From positions 145,985-209,984 of the forward strand of contig NZ_BMOM01000003.1 of assembly GCF_014647075.1 (NCBI RefSeq): a DNA stretch of 64,000 bases, read 5' to 3'. Positions 32,463 to 45,524 of the stretch are shown here, piece by piece (the stretch's first letter is position 1; every line of letters begins with the position of its first letter). This DNA comes from Deinococcus aerophilus. Lineage in GTDB: Bacteria; Deinococcota; Deinococci; Deinococcales; Deinococcaceae. Both the position numbers and the translations under genes were made by a program. The notes under the pieces are model-generated. The model was not told where the DNA came from. It made no database searches and was given only the letters and a program-made list of their open reading frames with translations.

Positions 32463-33358
32463 AGACCTACGTCTCACCCGCCCAGCGCCCCGACACCGAG
32501 ACGGTGGTGGCGGTGGGCTCGTTTGACGGCGTGCATCTGGGCCATCAGGCGTTGGTCGCGCAGCTCAAGGCAAAAGCGCGCCAGCACCGGGTGCCCTGCG
32601 TGGTCTACACCTTCGATCCGCCCACGCGGGTGCTGACCCAGGGAGTGGAGTTCCTGTCCACCCTGCCCGAGAAACTGGAGTTGCTGGCCCGTTACGGCGT
32701 GGATGAAACCATCGCCATGTCCTTCACGCCCGACTTCGCCGCGCGGCCCAAGGAGGCGTTCCTGGGCGACCTGCGGACCCTGCGTCCGCGCACCCTGGTG
32801 GTGGGAGAGGACTTTCACTTCGGACGTGGACGGGCGGGCGGAGTGGCGGACCTGAAAACGGTGGCCGACGAGGTGGTGGCCCTGCCCATGCACCAGCTGG
32901 GCGGCGAGGACATCAAGAGCACCCGCATTCGTGAGTTGCTGCAGGTGGGCGACGTGGACGGCGCGGGCCGGCTGCTTGGCCGCCACTACGACGCGCAGGG
33001 AGTGGTGACCCACGGTGACCGGCTGGGACGGACCATCGGCTGGCCCACCGCCAACATCAGCGTTCCCGACGGCAAGGCGCTGCCCCTGGGCGTGTTCGCG
33101 GTGGTGGTCGTGGGAGACCGCGGAGAACGCTGGCACGGCATGGCCAATGTGGGCTTCCGGCCCACCGTGGCGGGCAAAACCCGCCGCTTCGAGGTTCACC
33201 TGTTCGACTTCGAGGGCAACCTGTACGGCCAGGAACTGCAGGTCAAGTTCTTCACCCACCTGCGCGGCGAGCAGAAGTTCGGCGGGCTGGACGAACTCAG
33301 GGCGCAGCTGGCGCGCGACGCCGAGGCCGCGCGGGCCGTGCTCAGGGACGTGCGCTGA
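32459..33358 (+). CDS. ribF: Bifunctional riboflavin kinase / FAD synthetase
   Basis: Makes FMN and then FAD from riboflavin. The 299-aa protein has the nucleotidyltransferase domain first (VAVGSFDGVHLGHQALV; STRIRELLQVGDV) and the riboflavin kinase domain second (GDRLGRTIGWPTANI; GMANVGFRPTV). GTG 32459 overlaps the nudix stop by four bases, so the two genes are coupled. Its 3' end overlaps the converging small secreted-protein gene by 17 bases. Confidence 0.95.
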   Translation: MKTYVSPAQRPDTETVVAVGSFDGVHLGHQALVAQLKAKARQHRVPCVVYTFDPPTRVLTQGVEFLSTLPEKLELLARYGVDETIAMSFTPDFAARPKEAFLGDLRTLRPRTLVVGEDFHFGRGRAGGVADLKTVADEVVALPMHQLGGEDIKSTRIRELLQVGDVDGAGRLLGRHYDAQGVVTHGDRLGRTIGWPTANISVPDGKALPLGVFAVVVVGDRGERWHGMANVGFRPTVAGKTRRFEVHLFDFEGNLYGQELQVKFFTHLRGEQKFGGLDELRAQLARDAEAARAVLRDVR

Positions 33359-33866
33359 AGTTGGTCACGCGCCACTCGCCGGAGCCGTCGGCCATGGGGC
33401 TGACCTGCGATCCGCTGTAGAAGGTGGTGGGGTGGCCGTCCACTGCGTCGAAGCCCAGGCGCAGCGTGGCGCAGGGCTGAGAACGCTGGTAGGTCAGGGC
33501 GCGCGCGGCTTCCAGGAACAGCGCCTCGACCGGGCCGGCGTTGAGCGGCGAGGGGGCAGCGGGGTGCTGTCCATCCACCGCCTGGATGCCCTGCACCCGT
33601 CCCCCGACCACCGTCACGGTCACGTCGGGCAGCCGCAGCGGCGCGGCAATGCGGGCAAAGTCGTAGCGGTAATTTCGGACCCTGGCCGCCTTCCAGCGGG
33701 TCCGGGCGGCGTTCAGGTCGGCCTGCAGGCGGGAAAAATCCGGCCGGACATACCCGGCGGCGCAGCGGGCCGGCTGCCCCAGACCCACCGGCACCGCGCG
33801 CTCTCCCCCACCCGCTCCGGCGACAGAACACAGGGCGAACAACATACCGGGCAGCAGACGGTTCAT
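33342..33866 (-). CDS. Small exported protein, DUF6174-like
   Basis: A 174-aa protein with an N-terminal signal segment (MNRLLPGMLFALCSVAGAG). TRWKAARVRNYRYDFARI and VVGGRVQGIQAVDG resemble the short secreted DUF6174 family, whose function is unknown; the match is from memory of the W...NYRY pattern. ATG 33866 was preferred to ATG 33878 because TATGCT (33874-33879) contains the latter and lies seven bases before the former, the usual leaderless spacing in this window. Confidence 0.6.
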   Translation of the reverse strand: MNRLLPGMLFALCSVAGAGGGERAVPVGLGQPARCAAGYVRPDFSRLQADLNAARTRWKAARVRNYRYDFARIAAPLRLPDVTVTVVGGRVQGIQAVDGQHPAAPSPLNAGPVEALFLEAARALTYQRSQPCATLRLGFDAVDGHPTTFYSGSQVSPMADGSGEWRVTNFSARP

Positions 33867-33936
33867 GTTTCCCAGCATAGGGACGAGTGTGATGGTCCGC
33901 TGACGCCCGCCTGAAGACCGGGTTTACCCTGGCGGC

Positions 33937-34794
33937 ATGACCACCCCGCTTCCGTCCCCTTCCGAGGCCGCCACGCTGCAACTGGGATACTCGTTCTGTC
34001 CCAACGACACCTTCATCTTCCACGCGCTGCACGCCGGACTGGTGCGCGGCCCCCTGCCCGTGCAGGAAGTTCTGGAGGACGTGCAGACCCTCAACGACTG
34101 GGCTGTGGAGGGGCGGCTGCCCATGACCAAGATCAGCTACCGGGCCTACTTTGAGGTGATGGACCGCTACGTGGCCCTGCGGGCCGGCGGGGCACTCGGG
34201 CGGGGCGTGGGACCCCTGATCGTGACGCGCGGCGACGTGCAGGACCTCAACGGCAGGCGGGTGGCCTCGCCCGGGGCGCTTACCACCGCCGAGCTGCTGC
34301 TGCGGCTGGTGTACCCCGAAGTCGAGGTGGTGCGCATGCGCTATGACGCCGTCATGCCTGCCGTGGAACGCGGCGAGGTGGATGCCGGGCTGATCATCCA
34401 CGAATCGCGCTTTACCTACCCGCAGCACGGCCTGACCCGGCTGCTGGATCTGGGCGCGTGGTGGGAACAGGACACCGGGCTGCCCCTGCCGCTGGGCGCG
34501 ATCCTGGTCCGCCGCGACCTCGCCCCGCAGCTGCAGTGGGCGCTGAACGACGCCGTGCGTGCCAGCCTGGAGTATGCCCACGCCCACCCCGAGGCCGCCA
34601 CCGCCTACATCCGCGAACACGCCCTGGAGATGTCCGACGAGGTGATGCGCGCCCACATCGACCTGTACGTGAATGACTTCAGCCTGGATGTGGGCGGGGA
34701 AGGCACGCGGGCCGTGCAGGAACTGCACCGCCGGGCCGTGGCGGTGGGGGCGGCGCCGGCCAGTGCCCTTCCGCTGTTCGTGGAGCGGCCCTGA
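33937..34794 (+). CDS. mqnD: 1,4-dihydroxy-6-naphthoate synthase (futalosine pathway)
   Basis: Turns cyclic dehypoxanthine futalosine into 1,4-dihydroxy-6-naphthoate for menaquinone. The 285-aa protein has LGYSFCPNDTFIFHALHAGL near the N-terminus, MTKISYRAYFEVMD, GPLIV and DAGLIIHESRFTYPQHGL, all typical of MqnD; the last contains the catalytic histidine. It shows that the organism uses the futalosine route, as known for Deinococcus. TACCCT (33925-33930) ends six bases before the ATG. Confidence 0.93.
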   Translation: MTTPLPSPSEAATLQLGYSFCPNDTFIFHALHAGLVRGPLPVQEVLEDVQTLNDWAVEGRLPMTKISYRAYFEVMDRYVALRAGGALGRGVGPLIVTRGDVQDLNGRRVASPGALTTAELLLRLVYPEVEVVRMRYDAVMPAVERGEVDAGLIIHESRFTYPQHGLTRLLDLGAWWEQDTGLPLPLGAILVRRDLAPQLQWALNDAVRASLEYAHAHPEAATAYIREHALEMSDEVMRAHIDLYVNDFSLDVGGEGTRAVQELHRRAVAVGAAPASALPLFVERP

Positions 34795-34876
34795 ACCGGG
34801 CGGGCCGGAACCTCGCCGGCGCCGCGGCCCCGGCATTGTAAGAACTTGTTGAAAGTTGCTGCCCTAGGGTGGGCGC

Positions 34877-35815
34877 GTGACGACTCAAGGCGCGCCCGCC
34901 CTGCCGGCCATCGAGGTGCGCGGGCTTACCAAATTTTACGGCCAGCACCGCGTGCTGGAAGACATCGACCTGCAGGTCCGGCCCGGTGAGGTCTACGCCC
35001 TGACCGGCCCCAACGGCACCGGCAAGACCACCCTGATCCGCACCATCACGGGGCTGGCCTTTCCCAACGCCGGGCAGGTGCGGCTGATGGGCTGCGATGT
35101 CCACAGCGACGGCGCCCGCGCCCGCGCCCATCTGGGGGCGGTGGTGGAGGCCCCGGCCAAGTTCTACCCGCAGTTCACCGGTACCCAGAACCTGCAGATT
35201 CACGCCAACCTCGCGGCCATGGCTCCGGGGTCGAAGAAGGTGGGCCGCGACCGCCTGCGCGAGGTTCTCGCACTGCTGGAACTGACCCGCATGGGAGACC
35301 GCAAGGTGCAGGAGTATTCCCTGGGCCAGCGCCAGCGCCTGGGCGTGGCGAGCGCCATCCTGACCGAGCCGAAGGTGCTGATTCTGGACGAACCCACCAG
35401 CGGTCTCGATCCACTGGGCATCGGCCTGATCCACCGCATTGTGACCAGCCTGGCGACGGGCGGCTGCGCGGTGATCCTGAGCACCCACCACCTGCGCGAG
35501 ATCGCCACCTATGCCCACACGGTGGGCATCCTGACCGGCGGGCGGTTGGTGGACACCGTGGACCTGCGCGCCCGGCAGGCCGCCTACCGTTTCCGGGTGG
35601 ATGATCCGCTGGGCGCGGCCCAGGCCCTGGAGGGATTGCCGTTTGTCCGCAAGGTCAGCACCCGCACGCCCTACGCCATCGCCCACCTGGGCGGCGAGTC
35701 GCGCGTGCCCGACGCCCTGGCCCACCTGAGCGCCGGGGGCATCCGCGTGTTCGAGGCCAGCCCCGACCACTTCGACCTGTACGAGTACTACCGCGAACGC
35801 GTGGAGCACGCCTGA
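34877..35815 (+). CDS. ABC transporter ATPase (exporter type)
   Basis: A 312-aa ATPase with Walker [17 protein letters not shown], a signature variant [12 protein letters not shown], Walker [16 protein letters not shown] and H-loop LSTHHLREI. It belongs to the CcmA/DRA-type exporters with a C-terminal accessory region of about 80 residues. It starts at GTG 34877, six bases after TAGGGT (34865-34870). The next gene, 49 bases on, encodes a matching six-helix permease. Substrate unknown. Confidence 0.9.
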   Translation: MTTQGAPALPAIEVRGLTKFYGQHRVLEDIDLQVRPGEVYALTGPNGTGKTTLIRTITGLAFPNAGQVRLMGCDVHSDGARARAHLGAVVEAPAKFYPQFTGTQNLQIHANLAAMAPGSKKVGRDRLREVLALLELTRMGDRKVQEYSLGQRQRLGVASAILTEPKVLILDEPTSGLDPLGIGLIHRIVTSLATGGCAVILSTHHLREIATYAHTVGILTGGRLVDTVDLRARQAAYRFRVDDPLGAAQALEGLPFVRKVSTRTPYAIAHLGGESRVPDALAHLSAGGIRVFEASPDHFDLYEYYRERVEHA

Positions 35816-35864
35816 TGAACACCCCCTCCTGCCGCCCGTCCTGCCCTGCCCCGGAGCGCCCCCG

Positions 35865-36638
<774 letters not shown>

Positions 36639-36714
36639 CGAGCAGGCACGGGCGGGGACACGGTGGGGGTGGGCATTTGGTCCACCCCCGTCTGCTGCTT
36701 GCTAGCCTGGAACC

Positions 36715-37122
36715 ATGACCGCGCCCCTGACCCTTTCTGACCGTGGCAGTCTGTACGACCGCATCGGGCCGCAGGTGCTGGCGGCGCTGGTGCAGCGTTT
36801 CTACGCGCGCGTGGCTGCCGACCCGGACCTTGCCCCCATCTTTCCGGCCGACCTGACCCTGACCGCCGAGAAACAGCTGGCCTTTCTCACCGGCTTTCTG
36901 GGGGGCCCGCCGCTGTACCACCAGCGCTTCGGCCCGCCACGGCTGCGGGCCCGTCACCTGCCGCACGCCATCACCCCCCGGCGGGCGGGCGCGTGGATGG
37001 CGTGTATGGAGGCGGCCATTCACGAAACCCCCGAACTCGGTCCGGACGAGGCGCGCGAGCTGGCCTCGGCGCTGGCCCGGGTGGCGGTCCACATGGTGAA
37101 CACGCCGGACCTGCCGGGCTGA
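36715..37122 (+). CDS. Truncated haemoglobin, group II (trHbO-like)
   Basis: A 135-aa haem protein. YDRIGPQVLAALVQRFYARV, a shortened helix bundle, FLTGFLGGPPLYHQRFG and RARHLPHAI, whose histidine is the likely proximal ligand, follow the group II pattern. Tyr in RFYARV fits the B10 position. Such proteins bind oxygen or NO and may protect against oxidative or nitrosative stress. TAGCCT (36703-36708) is six bases before the ATG. Confidence 0.9.
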   Translation: MTAPLTLSDRGSLYDRIGPQVLAALVQRFYARVAADPDLAPIFPADLTLTAEKQLAFLTGFLGGPPLYHQRFGPPRLRARHLPHAITPRRAGAWMACMEAAIHETPELGPDEARELASALARVAVHMVNTPDLPG

Positions 37123-37216
37123 GTCACCGCCCGAGCCGGCACCAACATGGACAACTCTTTTCATTTGACTAGCCGCCCGCCGCCCAGGCACGGCGCGCTT
37201 TTCCTACACTGCGGGC

Positions 37217-38308
<1,092 letters not shown>

Positions 38309-38329
38309 CCTTCGCCCCAGGCGCAAACA

Positions 38330-38366
38330 GGGGCGCCGCCGGGAAAACCTCTCCCGGCGGCGCCCC
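38330..38366. terminator. Bidirectional terminator
   Basis: A 15-bp perfect stem (GGGGCGCCGCCGGGA at 38330-38344 with its complement at 38352-38366) and a 7-base loop lies between the DAHP synthase gene and the converging RNA ligase-like gene. The T-run is poor (TCGCTT). Confidence 0.8.
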
Positions 38367-38381
38367 TCGCTTATGGCCCGA

Positions 38382-38981
38382 TCAGCTGGGGGCCGCCCCC
38401 GCCTGTGGAGCCACCCCAACCTCTTCGGGTGGGGTAAGCAGCGGAAAGGTGTGCAGTTCCTGCACCTCGCCGTGTTGCTCGCGCGTCAGGCTCAGGGCCT
38501 CGATGGTGAAGTGGTCCAGCGGCGGGGTCAGGGCCAGGGCTGCCTGCCACAGCTGTTCCTCGGCCCACGGCAAGATCCCCAGCGCCAGGGTGAGGTGCGG
38601 GCGGTAGTCCGCTCCGTCGTAGGGGGCGCGGCTTGACGGACCGACCTCCAGCAGGCGCATGTGCAGCTCGATCAGTGCGGCGGACAGCTCGAATTCCAGG
38701 AAGATCACGCCGCTCAGGCGTTTCCAGCCCTTGACCCGCACCTCCAGCGCACGCTCGCCCCGCAGGCGGTCGCGCAGCGCGGCGATCAGGTCCGCACTGC
38801 TCAGGCTGGTCTGAAAGGGCGCACGCAGGTTCAGATGCGGCAGACCGAAGCCGCTTACGTTCATGGTGGCCTGGGCACGGCGCATCCAGGTGTCGAGCGC
38901 CTGAGGAGGCCAGGCCACCACGCTGTACAGCGGCCGTGGAGCCTCGGGGAGGGGGGGCAGCAAGTCGGTCTGCGGGATCAT
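38382..38981 (-). CDS. 2'-5' RNA ligase / LigT-like protein
   Basis: A 199-aa protein of the 2H phosphoesterase superfamily. Two H-x-T/N-x motifs are visible: HLNLRAPF near residue 50 and HLTLALGI near residue 130. The second is standard; the first has asparagine in place of threonine. Members join or open 2'-5' RNA linkages or hydrolyse cyclic phosphates; a LigT-like protein has been linked to stress resistance in Deinococcus radiodurans. The substrate here is unknown. It converges with the DAHP synthase gene across a terminator. Confidence 0.82.
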   Translation of the reverse strand: MIPQTDLLPPLPEAPRPLYSVVAWPPQALDTWMRRAQATMNVSGFGLPHLNLRAPFQTSLSSADLIAALRDRLRGERALEVRVKGWKRLSGVIFLEFELSAALIELHMRLLEVGPSSRAPYDGADYRPHLTLALGILPWAEEQLWQAALALTPPLDHFTIEALSLTREQHGEVQELHTFPLLTPPEEVGVAPQAGAAPS

Positions 38982-39057
38982 GGCAGTGGGGTCATGGCGG
39001 CTCGATTCTGAAGGAGGCTGACCGTGGGGTCCGGGAGGGCGGAGGGGCTCCGGCCAC

Positions 39058-39794
39058 TCAGCCTATACGGTAACGGCATGCACCCTGCCCACAGGCGATG
39101 CGGGTCTCGCGCGTCACCGGCACGTCCAGCACCTCGCCGTACAACGTCAGCTCGGAGGCGCACAGCTGGGCATACTGGCGCGCGACCGTCAGGTTGGGAC
39201 AGTTGCGCTGCGTCAGGACCCAGCCCCCTGTGGCTCCGTCCGGCTCGACCACCGCGTCAAAGCCCATCTCGTTGAGGATGCCGGCCAGCCGCTCGACCCG
39301 CTCGGCCAGCGGCAGTCCGGCGGGCAACTCGGCTTTCAGGCGCTGGGCGATCTCCACGTTGCGGGCATCGAGCACCTTGAGCACCGCGCCCTCGCCAAAC
39401 AGCCCCTCGACGTGGCGCAGCACGTCCACACACAGCCCCGAATAGGTCTTGGGAAAGGCGGCCTCGCCCTGCTCGGTCAGCTCGAACACATGCTGAGGCC
39501 TCCCGCGCCCGCCGGGACGCTCGGTGCGCGAGCGAATCAGGCCCTGGTCCAGCAGGTCACCCAGGTGGCGGCGCGCGGCGGGAATGCTGACCCCCAGGCG
39601 CCCGGCCAGGTCCTGGGCCGTCTGCGGACCGTGCCGCTTGACGACCTCCAGCAACCGGACCTTGGTGCGCTCCGGGGCGGCCTGCGTTCCTGCGGGCACT
39701 GCCGCCGGGGCCACCCCGGAGGTGGGAAGCAGGCCGGGCCGGGCCGCCGTGCGGGCCGCGCGGCCCCCGAACTGGCCACTGGCCGAGGACGCAC

Positions 39795-39798
<4 letters not shown>
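39058..39798 (-). CDS. SufR-like winged-helix regulator with C-terminal cysteine cluster
   Basis: A 246-aa regulator. After a low-complexity N-terminus of about 40 residues comes a winged helix (ERTKVRLLEVVKRHGPQTAQ; GVSIPAARRHLGDLLDQGLI), then a regulatory domain and a cysteine set: NCPNLTVARQYAQLC (C-X12-C) and, 22 residues later, ACGQGAC (C-X4-C). SufR-type repressors bind a [4Fe-4S] cluster through such cysteines and control Fe-S assembly genes. Its ATG overlaps the stop of the Mrp gene, an Fe-S carrier ATPase, which fits an Fe-S homeostasis role. Confidence 0.78.
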
Positions 39799-40880
<1,082 letters not shown>

Positions 40881-41076
40881 TAGTACCCCAAAGGCGGTGG
40901 GGCGGGCAAGCCACGCGCTCACAGTGGAACGCGGCGCAACGCGGTACGGGGGCGGTCGCGCGCGGCCCCTGAGGCCGGTTGGGCATGGTGGCCCCGGCCG
41001 GAGCCCGGGAAAGCGCAGCCGGGCATGCTGTAGGCGCGGCCCCATTCCTGCCCGGAGCGGACCTATACTGGGGGCC

Positions 41077-43017
41077 GTGAAGCCCATCGGCCCCTATGTG
41101 GCAGCGCGGGAACTGCCGGGATCGGCGAGCGCCTCCCTGCCTGCCAGCCCGGTTCGCACCCTGCGGGCCACCGACCGCCTGACCGGCATGCCGGTGCTGC
41201 TGCATGTGTTGCCCTACGCCCTGAATCTGCCCACCCTGCCCGAACACCCACACCTGCTGCCCATCACCGACAGCGGCATGGACGGCGAGAACGCCTACGT
41301 GGTTACCGAGTTGCCCCCCTACGCCCAGCCCGCCAGCGATCCGCGCCTGAGTGCCCCCGGCGCGCTGAGCGCGCTAAGCGCCCTGCACGCCCAGGGCCTG
41401 ACGCACGGTGGCATCACCCCCGCACAGTTGTGGCAGTTCGGCGGCACGGTGGCACTTGCCGGAGCCGGGCTGCCGTGGCGCCAGACACCGGCCACGCCGG
41501 CCGACGACCTGCATGATCTGGCCCATACCCTGCAGGCCCTGCGGGTACTGCCCACTGCCCTGCGCCCGCTGCTGGACTCTCCGGCGCCCTGGACCGCCGA
41601 GCAGGCCCTGGCACGGCTGCACGGACAGGCCGGAGCGGCAACATCGCCCGCCGACTCCCCGGCCATCCAGACACCACCCGCAACGACAGCACCCGTTCAG
41701 ACAGCGCCGGCCGTTCAGGCCCCCTCCGCACCCCGGGTGGTCACCGCCGCTCCGACCCCCTCCGCGTCCAGTGCGCGCACCCAGGTGAGCGAGAAGACGG
41801 CCCCGCGCCCGCAAACCCCGGCTCCTCAGGCCCCGGCCACCGAGGTCAGGCCGAAGGCCAACTCCGCAGCCGGGACTTCCGCCTCCGCCGGGACCGCTGC
41901 TCCGGCTGCCGGGGCGAACCAGGCCAGCGTCACCCCGGCGGCCACGGACTGGCTGACCGAGGCGGAAGTTCCGGCCGGTCCCGGTTCGGCGGCCCCCACA
42001 CCGACCCCCGACCAGCCGGCCACCGACGCGTCCATACCGAACACCAATGCCTCCGGCCAGGATTCCCAGACCATCACAACGGTCGCCGTCCCCGCCCCGG
42101 TGTCAGCTCCGGGCAGCGCAGATCAGGACCGGGGAGACGCTGGAGCCACCCCCACCGAACCGGCCCCCTCCACGCGGCCTCCTCCCCGGCCGGTCGTGTC
42201 TCCGTTTTCCGGTGCTCCGGCCGGTCAGGTGGAAACGCCCCAGGAACGGCGCAAACGCCAGAACGAGGAACGCCGCGCCCAGGCCATGCTGGACAGCCAG
42301 GCCGCCGCCCAGCGCAAGGCGCAGCGGCTGCAGGCCGAGCAGGAACAGGCCGGGCAGGAGGTCTCTGGGGAAACCGGGGCCGACACCGTGCCTCCTCCCA
42401 TCCAGTTTGGCTTCCCGGAGGGTGACGCCCCCTCTGCGCCGCGCCTGTCCATGCGGGAGGTCGACCGGCTGCCCGCCAGCCTGCGCCGGCCCAAAGAGGA
42501 GGCCCCGGCCGGCCAGCCCAGCCGCTTGCCGGCCAGCGGCGCGGGCGGACACCGGCCGGCCCGGCGCGTGGACCCCATTCGCATCGGCTGGGACGAGGAC
42601 GACTCGTGGCGCGTGATTCGCACGCCCACCGCGCCGCCACCGCCGGCCTCGCCCACCCTGCCGCGCTGGCTGCTGCCTGTGCTCGCCGCCGTCGTGATTC
42701 TGTTCGGGCTGGTCTGGGCCTGGGGAGCGCTGCGTCCGGCCAGCCCGGGCACCGGCGCGGCTTCCAGCGCGGCGTGCTGCACCGTACCGGTCACCCTGCG
42801 CGGCGCGGCGGGAGTCACGGCCACCCTGACCGTGGAAAAAGCGCCCCGGGGGGCCAGCCTGGAACCCGGACAGTCGCTCGGAAAAGCGCCGGGCAAGCTC
42901 AACTTTCCGGTGGAGGGCACCTACCAGCTGCGGGTCATGGCGCAGGGCTACACGCCGGCCAGCCTGACGGTCGTGGTGCCGCGCACGCAACCGGTCACCA
43001 TCAACCTGGGCAACTGA
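41077..43017 (+). CDS. Membrane pseudokinase with PEGA-like extracytoplasmic domain
   Basis: A 646-aa protein starting at GTG 41077, seven bases after TATACT (41064-41069). Residues 1 to about 190 resemble a shrunken Ser/Thr kinase: [19 protein letters not shown] replaces the catalytic HRDxKxxN loop and GAGL stands where DFG should be, and no ATP-binding lysine motif is evident, so it should be inactive. A Pro/Ala/Thr-rich linker (about 190-520) with a charged coiled stretch ([13 protein letters not shown]) follows, then one transmembrane helix (about 530-551) and a C-terminal domain ending in a PEGA-like pattern ([19 protein letters not shown]). Function unknown. Confidence 0.72.
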   Translation: MKPIGPYVAARELPGSASASLPASPVRTLRATDRLTGMPVLLHVLPYALNLPTLPEHPHLLPITDSGMDGENAYVVTELPPYAQPASDPRLSAPGALSALSALHAQGLTHGGITPAQLWQFGGTVALAGAGLPWRQTPATPADDLHDLAHTLQALRVLPTALRPLLDSPAPWTAEQALARLHGQAGAATSPADSPAIQTPPATTAPVQTAPAVQAPSAPRVVTAAPTPSASSARTQVSEKTAPRPQTPAPQAPATEVRPKANSAAGTSASAGTAAPAAGANQASVTPAATDWLTEAEVPAGPGSAAPTPTPDQPATDASIPNTNASGQDSQTITTVAVPAPVSAPGSADQDRGDAGATPTEPAPSTRPPPRPVVSPFSGAPAGQVETPQERRKRQNEERRAQAMLDSQAAAQRKAQRLQAEQEQAGQEVSGETGADTVPPPIQFGFPEGDAPSAPRLSMREVDRLPASLRRPKEEAPAGQPSRLPASGAGGHRPARRVDPIRIGWDEDDSWRVIRTPTAPPPPASPTLPRWLLPVLAAVVILFGLVWAWGALRPASPGTGAASSAACCTVPVTLRGAAGVTATLTVEKAPRGASLEPGQSLGKAPGKLNFPVEGTYQLRVMAQGYTPASLTVVVPRTQPVTINLGN

Positions 43018-43168
43018 GCGCGGCTCCTGGGGGCTGTGCCACAACCGCGTGGGCGGGGTTCCGGACCTTTCCCGGCCTTGCCTGAGCTCCGCCGGGTGTC
43101 CGGACCTGCCCGGCGGCCTTGCCCTCCCCCACCTTCGGGGCCGCCCCGCCGTGCCACAATCGGGGCCG

Positions 43169-44713
43169 ATGAGCGTTGTCATTCTGGATTTCGGCAGTCA
43201 ATTTACCCGCCTGATCGCGCGGCGGTTCCGCGAACTCGGGGCCTACAGCGTGATCCTGCCCGGCACCGCGCCGCTGGAACGCATCCAGCAGGAAAATCCG
43301 CAGGGCATCGTGCTGTCGGGCGGTCCCAGCAGCGTCTATGACGCCCAGGCGCCCAGGCCCGCTCCCGGCGTGCTGGACCTGGACCTCCCCATTCTGGGGG
43401 TGTGCTACGGCATGCAGTACCTCGCCCACGAGGCGGGCGGCGACGTGAAACGGGCCGGCAAGCGCGAGTACGGCAAGGCCGACCTGACCCGCTACGGCGG
43501 CCAGCTGTTCGAGGGGATCAGCGGCGAATTTATCGCCTGGATGAGCCACAGCGACAGCGTGACTCAGCTGCCCCAGGGCTACGAGGTGGTCGCCGAGACG
43601 GCAGACACCCCGGTCACGGCCATCGAGAACCGGCAGACGCGGCGCTACGGCCTGCAGTTCCACCCGGAAGTGGTGCACACGCCCAAGGGCGGGCAGGTGC
43701 TCACCAACTTCCTGAACATCTGCGGCGTGGCGCGCGACTGGACCGCCGAGCACATCATCGACGAACTGGTGGCGGACGTTCAGCAGCAGGTGGGTGACGG
43801 CCGGGTGCTGCTAGCCATCAGCGGCGGCGTGGACAGTTCCACGCTGGGACTACTGCTGGCCCGCGCCGTGGGGGACCGCCTGACCGCCGTGTTCATTGAC
43901 CACGGGCTGCTGCGCCTGGGCGAACGCGAACAGGTGGAGGCCGCCCTGATTCCGCTGGGCGTGCATCTGGTCACGGTGGACGCCCGCGCCGAGTTCATGT
44001 CGGCCCTGGACGGTGTCTCTGACCCCGAGCAGAAGCGCAAGATCATCGGGCGTGAATTTATCCGGGCCTTCGAGCGCGAGGCCGCCATCCAGGCACAGCA
44101 GCACGGCGCCTTCGATTTCCTGGCCCAGGGCACCCTGTACCCCGACGTGATCGAATCGGCCGGCGGCCTGCAGGCCGACAAATCCGGCGCGGCCAACATC
44201 AAGAGCCACCACAACGTGGGCGGGCTGCCCGAGGACCTCGCCTTCAAGCTGGTGGAGCCCTTCCGGACGCTGTTCAAGGACGAGGTGCGCGAGATTGCCC
44301 GCCTGCTGGGCCTGCCCGAACACATCCGCATGCGTCACCCCTTTCCGGGGCCGGGGCTGGCGATCCGCTGCCTGGGAGCGATCAGCGAGGAAAAGATGGA
44401 CATCCTGCGCCGGGTGGACGACATCTTCATCTCCGGCCTGCGCGAGTTCGGGCTGTACGACGGCTGCTCGCAGGCGCTCGCAATCCTGACGCCCATCCAG
44501 AGCGTCGGCGTGATGGGCGACGAGCGCACCTACAGCTACACGGCGGCGCTGCGGGCCGTGACCACCGACGACTACATGACGGCCGAGTGGGCGCGGCTGC
44601 CATGGGACTTCCTGGCGACCATGAGCAACCGCATCGTCAATCAGGTTCACGAGATCAACCGCGTGGTGTACGACATCACCGGCAAGCCGCCCGCCACCAT
44701 CGAGTGGGAATGA
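43169..44713 (+). CDS. guaA: GMP synthase (glutamine-hydrolysing)
   Basis: Aminates XMP to GMP. The 514-aa protein has a class I glutamine amidotransferase domain (LGVCYGMQY with the catalytic cysteine; [11 protein letters not shown]), the ATP pyrophosphatase domain ([16 protein letters not shown]) and the C-terminal dimerisation region ending in PPATIEWE, as in all GuaA proteins. CACAAT eight bases before the ATG may be the -10 of a leaderless mRNA. A 15-bp hairpin follows the gene. Confidence 0.97.
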   Translation: MSVVILDFGSQFTRLIARRFRELGAYSVILPGTAPLERIQQENPQGIVLSGGPSSVYDAQAPRPAPGVLDLDLPILGVCYGMQYLAHEAGGDVKRAGKREYGKADLTRYGGQLFEGISGEFIAWMSHSDSVTQLPQGYEVVAETADTPVTAIENRQTRRYGLQFHPEVVHTPKGGQVLTNFLNICGVARDWTAEHIIDELVADVQQQVGDGRVLLAISGGVDSSTLGLLLARAVGDRLTAVFIDHGLLRLGEREQVEAALIPLGVHLVTVDARAEFMSALDGVSDPEQKRKIIGREFIRAFEREAAIQAQQHGAFDFLAQGTLYPDVIESAGGLQADKSGAANIKSHHNVGGLPEDLAFKLVEPFRTLFKDEVREIARLLGLPEHIRMRHPFPGPGLAIRCLGAISEEKMDILRRVDDIFISGLREFGLYDGCSQALAILTPIQSVGVMGDERTYSYTAALRAVTTDDYMTAEWARLPWDFLATMSNRIVNQVHEINRVVYDITGKPPATIEWE

Positions 44714-44771
44714 TTCCGGCGAACTGAGCTCAGGGCGACCGTCGCCCCACGCCCGAAGAATTCATCTCCAG

Positions 44772-44806
44772 ACGGTGCCCCCTTCAGGAAATGAAGGGGG
44801 CACCGT
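44772..44806. terminator. Hairpin terminator between guaA and the efflux operon
   Basis: ACGGTGCCCCCTTCA (44772-44786) pairs perfectly with TGAAGGGGGCACCGT (44792-44806) around a GGAAA loop. No T-run follows on the plus strand. It lies between converging transcripts. Confidence 0.75.
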
Positions 44807-44837
44807 CCCGACGGCTTTCCGGATTACTTCTGCTGCA

Positions 44838-45461
44838 TCACTTCTTCTGCAGCACGGCGATGTAGGCCTTCAGCGCGTCCGCCCCGCGGCCCTGCTTGAA
44901 AGGATTGAACTTGGTGGGATCGAACTGCCCGCCCTGGGCGTTCTGGCCGCTGTTCGCGCCGTTGCCCCCCTGCCCGCCGGACCGCTGGCCGCCGCCGCCC
45001 GCGCCCCCACCCAGTCCGCCGCCGGGCAGGCCGGGAATCCGCACGCCTGCTCCGCCCTGGGTGCCCCCGGCCTGACGCTGGGTGCGCTGGGCCGTCCTCT
45101 GCTGCTCGGCCTTGAGCATCAGGTCGTCGAGCGCCGTCAGCTGCTTGTCGGTCAGGATCTTGTCCTCGATCTGCGCGAGGTACTTCTTGGCGTCGTTGGG
45201 CTGGATGGCGCTGGCCTTTTGCAGCGTGCCCAGCAGGGTGAGCAGGCTCTTGGCCTGGGTCTTGGTCATGGCGGTGGCCTTGTTCTTCTCCAGATCGGGC
45301 AACAGGCGCACCGTCTGCGACAGGTCGTTGATCGGCTGCATCTGCGCCATGCGGGCGCGCATCTCGGGCGTCATCTGACGGTTCTGGGCGGAGCCGTTCT
45401 GCTGGGCCGAGGCGAGGGGGATCAGGGTCAGGGCGGCGGTGAACACGAGGACGTTTTTCAT
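44838..45461 (-). CDS. Exported Gln/Gly-rich protein of unknown function
   Basis: A 207-aa protein with signal peptide MKNVLVFTAALTLIPLASAQ. Residues about 25-120 are helical and polar (MTPEMRARMAQMQPINDL, ILTDKQLTALDDLMLKAE), loosely reminiscent of Spy/CpxP-type periplasmic proteins; then comes a Gly/Gln/Asn-rich low-complexity stretch (about 135-180) and a short helical end. No family is certain. It is the last gene of the efflux operon, 63 bases after the permease gene and with GGAG before its ATG, so it may sense or assist the pump in the periplasm. Confidence 0.6.
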   Translation of the reverse strand: MKNVLVFTAALTLIPLASAQQNGSAQNRQMTPEMRARMAQMQPINDLSQTVRLLPDLEKNKATAMTKTQAKSLLTLLGTLQKASAIQPNDAKKYLAQIEDKILTDKQLTALDDLMLKAEQQRTAQRTQRQAGGTQGGAGVRIPGLPGGGLGGGAGGGGQRSGGQGGNGANSGQNAQGGQFDPTKFNPFKQGRGADALKAYIAVLQKK

Positions 45462-45524
45462 GGTTGGGCTCCTTGAACGGTGCGCGGGGCGCGGAAAGAA
45501 CTGGAGAAAAAACGCGCGGCGGCC

